In this document: one piece after another, positions 5,453-8,504 of the stretch
Position numbering within the stretch: position 1 is the stretch's first letter
Layout: every line of letters begins with the position of its first letter
Assembly (NCBI GenBank): GCA_023409175.1
Contig: JAEYIG010000152.1
Location: 1 to 8,504, forward strand
Origin: Pseudomonadota bacterium
GTDB lineage: Bacteria; Pseudomonadota; Gammaproteobacteria; Burkholderiales; Burkholderiaceae_D
Direction of reading: 5' to 3'
DNA length: 8,504 nt
Notes under the pieces: generated by a model
What the model saw: the letters and a program-made list of their open reading frames with translations, nothing else
Database searches by the model: none
Told to the model about the DNA's origin: nothing
Program-made: the position numbers and the translations under genes

Positions 5453-7078
5453 ATGAACTATGAAGCTTCTCGTGGTATCTCCATAACTATTTCCGCCGCC
5501 ATTGCCAAAGAGGCAAAAGAATTCTTTACCGATGCAGAATGGACCAAAAACATTCCGGCTTACCTGTTGTTGCGGGGTGATGACGAAATCTCCATTTTCT
5601 ATAATGAGCTGGATGAAGTTGCACAGGACTGGGTGCTGGAAAAGTTGAAACTGGCAGGCGATCGCTCCATGGTCGGAACCATTGTCGGATTGCGGGAAGC
5701 ATCCAAAGATCCTGCCAATATTGAAATTTTCGACCTGATAGTGCTCGCTCAGGCGATGGGTGAATATATCAAGCAGAATTCGATTGATGGCTGGTTATAC
5801 ACGATTGGAGAAAACGGGGAACACCTTCCATGGCTGGTGACGGACATCGCTTATCAGGAAGCGTCAAATGCCCCTCCGTGTGTCGCTGTTTATATGACCG
5901 CCAACAGCATTCCGACGCGGAAGGACGATCTGATCAGGCCCTCTACAAGAATTTCGTATTTTTTTATTGAAGATGTCCAGTTCAAACGCATTGCCGATGT
6001 CCTGGCGACCAAGGGATACATGAAGGAAACGCCTGAGCTTAAAAAGGCCTATCTTGAATCGATGAAAACATTTACGCAGGTCATGCCAAAAATGAACAGC
6101 CAGTTCTGGGCAACGGGAAGTGGCATGGAAGTCGATCTGGATGAGCGGACTCATTTTCCCGAGCGTGTGCTTTTTGATTTGCCGAGCCGGGTCATTAATG
6201 ATGAAGGTCTTGTTCACCGGCGTTTTTTCACCCGCACCGATTCGCCCTTCTGGCAAAGTCATGGCCTCAACTATAACGAGATTCCTGTTCATCCCCAGGT
6301 ATTGTGTTTCAATCTTGAAACGCATACGAATATGTGGATTCATGTCGATAATCTGGCCGAATATCAATATGATTCCAGTCTGCGCGAAAAGCTCATCCTG
6401 CCGGAAGAACACCGTGACCTGATCGATATCCTGACGCAGGATATGGATGTCTTGATGGACGATATCGTGTCCGGGAAATCGGGCGGTACGACAATATTGT
6501 GCAAAGGAGCACCCGGCCTTGGCAAGACGCTGACGGCAGAAGTATATTCCGAGGTCGTCGGCCGTCCCTTATATCGGGTTCATTCCGGACAATTGGGTGT
6601 CTGTTCCGAAAATGTCGAAAAAAATCTGGAAAAAGTCTTGAAGCGTGCCCAGCGTTGGGGGGCGGTTATGCTGATTGACGAGGCAGACGTTTATATCCGC
6701 CGTCGCGGCAATGATATTGATCACAATGCCGTCGTGGCTTCATTCTTGCGTACGCTGGAGTACTTCCATGGATTGCTGTTTTTGACGACGAACCGGGTTG
6801 AAGATGTGGATGACGCAATTGCATCGCGTTGTATCGCGACTATCCGGTATGTTGTGCCTGGAACCAATGAAGCCAGACAGATATGGGATGTGTTGTCAAA
6901 GCAGTTCGAATTTCCGTTGAGCGACGAGCTTGTTGACCAGCTCATCACGCACTTCAAGGACATTTCCGGACGGGACATTAAGGAGTTGTTAAAACTGACT
7001 GCAAAATGGTGTCGTCAGAAAAATGTCACACCATCCATAGATGTTTTCAAAACTTGCGCCCAGTTTAGGGGTTTGTAG
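5453..7078 (+). CDS. AAA+ ATPase with an unassigned N-terminal region
   Basis: A 541-residue cytoplasmic protein. The C-terminal half (about 320-530) is one AAA+ module: Walker A Gly-Ala-Pro-Gly-Leu-Gly-Lys-Thr (352-359), Walker B Val-Met-Leu-Ile-Asp-Glu-Ala-Asp (405-412), sensor 1 Thr-Thr-Asn (445-447), a candidate arginine finger in Ala-Ser-Arg (Arg459), and sensor 2 Gly-Arg-Asp (506-508). All residues for ATP binding and hydrolysis are present. After Ser378-Gly-Gln-Leu-Gly, the expected pore-loop aromatic-hydrophobic-Gly triplet is absent (Val-Cys-Ser-Glu-Asn). Residues 1-300 are acidic, mixed alpha/beta, with no motif I recognise, and no membrane segment or signal peptide. The gene stands alone between a divergent promoter region and a small exported protein, with no protease, nuclease or toxin partner. 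It may be a remodelling ATPase whose substrate is set by the N-terminal region; that is inference. ATG 5453 has a TGGAG SD. Confidence 0.88.
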   Translation: MNYEASRGISITISAAIAKEAKEFFTDAEWTKNIPAYLLLRGDDEISIFYNELDEVAQDWVLEKLKLAGDRSMVGTIVGLREASKDPANIEIFDLIVLAQAMGEYIKQNSIDGWLYTIGENGEHLPWLVTDIAYQEASNAPPCVAVYMTANSIPTRKDDLIRPSTRISYFFIEDVQFKRIADVLATKGYMKETPELKKAYLESMKTFTQVMPKMNSQFWATGSGMEVDLDERTHFPERVLFDLPSRVINDEGLVHRRFFTRTDSPFWQSHGLNYNEIPVHPQVLCFNLETHTNMWIHVDNLAEYQYDSSLREKLILPEEHRDLIDILTQDMDVLMDDIVSGKSGGTTILCKGAPGLGKTLTAEVYSEVVGRPLYRVHSGQLGVCSENVEKNLEKVLKRAQRWGAVMLIDEADVYIRRRGNDIDHNAVVASFLRTLEYFHGLLFLTTNRVEDVDDAIASRCIATIRYVVPGTNEARQIWDVLSKQFEFPLSDELVDQLITHFKDISGRDIKELLKLTAKWCRQKNVTPSIDVFKTCAQFRGL

Positions 7079-7196
7079 TAATGATGTTGCGATTTTCTTG
7101 CGTAGAATCAAGATTGCCTTGAGCTTGTTTTCTTATTCTGACCTTATTGTGTCAGCAAGGCACAAATAATGTGTATCAATCTTTTTGGAGCTCATG

Positions 7197-7466
7197 ATGA
7201 AGAAATTATCTCAATCGATTTTGTTTGCAATGTTATCGGCATTTGTTGGTGTAGCGTTTGCTGCAACATACTATCCACCTTCTGAAATTGTGGAAACAAC
7301 CGACCCTGCTGCGGCTCAGGCTGTCATGAAACAGGCTCAGGATATTGAAATGCGTAGTTCCAAGGCCGCGCCTGTAAAACAGAAAGCCACCAAAGCCAAA
7401 CAAGGCAAAAAGAAAGCAACTGTCAAAAAAACAAAAACTGTAACTGAAACCACGATGGAAGAATAA
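7197..7466 (+). CDS. Small exported protein with a lysine-rich tail
   Basis: I choose ATG 7197 (89 aa) because GGAG at 7187-7190 then has a 6-nt spacing; ATG 7194 is only 3 nt from it, and the TTG at 7185 would place the SD inside the gene. The N-terminus is a clear Sec signal peptide: Met-Lys-Lys, hydrophobic core 8-21, cleavage after Ala-Phe-Ala (22). The mature protein begins Ala-Thr-Tyr-Tyr-Pro-Pro, has a short Ala-rich helix (38-49), and ends in a low-complexity tail (about 55-82) made almost only of Lys, Ala, Thr, Val and Gln, with 11 Lys between residues 56 and 80. The tail resembles histone-H1-like basic tails. There is no Cys and no lipobox. I do not recognise a family. It follows the AAA+ gene by 118 nt and is closed by a strong terminator. 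Confidence 0.8.
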   Translation: MKKLSQSILFAMLSAFVGVAFAATYYPPSEIVETTDPAAAQAVMKQAQDIEMRSSKAAPVKQKATKAKQGKKKATVKKTKTVTETTMEE

Positions 7467-7541
7467 TATTTCTCATCAGAAGTTTATCAATCCGGATAGA
7501 TATTCTGTCCATTAAATTGCAGGACTTGTTTATAAAGAATA

Positions 7542-7576
7542 ACGGCTTCAGATGTTCACTGAAGCCGTATTTTTTT
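7542..7576. terminator. Strong terminator between the small exported gene and pepA
   Basis: A perfect 10-bp stem (7542-7551 with 7559-7568) around a 7-nt loop is followed on the plus strand by an A and seven T (7570-7576). It terminates the rightward transcript. Leftward, after the pepA stop at 7583, the same hairpin is followed by only a mixed T-rich stretch (TTATTCTTTAT), so it may be weaker in that direction. Confidence 0.9.
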
Positions 7577-7582
7577 GTGCCT

Positions 7583-8504
<922 letters not shown>

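Noticed and set aside
5864..6412. 182-codon minus-strand open frame inside the AAA+ gene
   Set aside because: It is antisense to a well-supported coding region, has no RBS or recognisable domain, and its composition fits a reverse shadow.
7138..7155. Inverted repeat CTGAC-N8-GTCAG before the small exported gene
   Set aside because: Five-base arms are expected by chance; there is no T run for a terminator and no well-placed promoter.

Overview
The window looks like ordinary chromosome of a Gram-negative proteobacterium, most likely a betaproteobacterium. The host guess rests on an LbcA-like periplasmic TPR protein, a PepA close to the E. coli type, a YqjD/YqjE/YqjK-type envelope cluster, BON, PRC-barrel and DUF4142 stress proteins, and a tRNA with an encoded CCA end. 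Intermediate base composition and gene style would fit Burkholderiales/Oxalobacteraceae (something like Oxalobacter), but this is inference and no genus is proven. No transposase, integrase, CRISPR array, rRNA or prophage module was seen.

Layout. (1) 1-124, minus strand: tRNA-Arg(ACG) with its own promoter box and a rho-independent terminator. (2) 239-2711, plus strand: a promoter box inside an inverted repeat, a 620-aa exported TPR protein and, 40 nt later, a dihydrofolate reductase gene, closed by a bidirectional terminator. (3) 2718-5199, minus strand: six small envelope or stress genes in two groups. The promoter-distal group is PRC-barrel protein then BON lipoprotein; the other is DUF4142 protein, YqjD-like DUF883 protein, YqjE-like holin-fold protein and YqjK-like protein. 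(4) 5200-5452: a divergent intergenic region. (5) 5453-7078, plus: a 541-aa AAA+ ATPase with a large unassigned N-terminal half. (6) 7197-7466, plus: a small exported protein with a lysine-rich tail. (7) A strong terminator at 7542-7576 faces pepA (leucyl aminopeptidase, minus strand), which runs off the right edge.

How the genes work together. The minus-strand block reads as an envelope and stationary-phase/osmotic-stress set: membrane-anchored ribosome-associated YqjD type, two-TM YqjE, YqjK, an exported DUF4142 protein, an outer-membrane BON lipoprotein and a PRC-barrel protein. The TPR protein may be a scaffold for periplasmic proteolysis or cell-wall turnover by analogy with LbcA. folA supplies tetrahydrofolate and pepA recycles peptides.

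The points most worth a second look are the dihydrofolate reductase, whose active-site segment (Pro-Gly-Glu-Gln-Lys-Ile-Phe) resembles mobile trimethoprim-resistance DfrA enzymes rather than E. coli FolA, and the AAA+ ATPase, which pairs complete ATPase motifs with an apparently non-aromatic pore loop and an N-terminal region of about 300 residues that I cannot assign.
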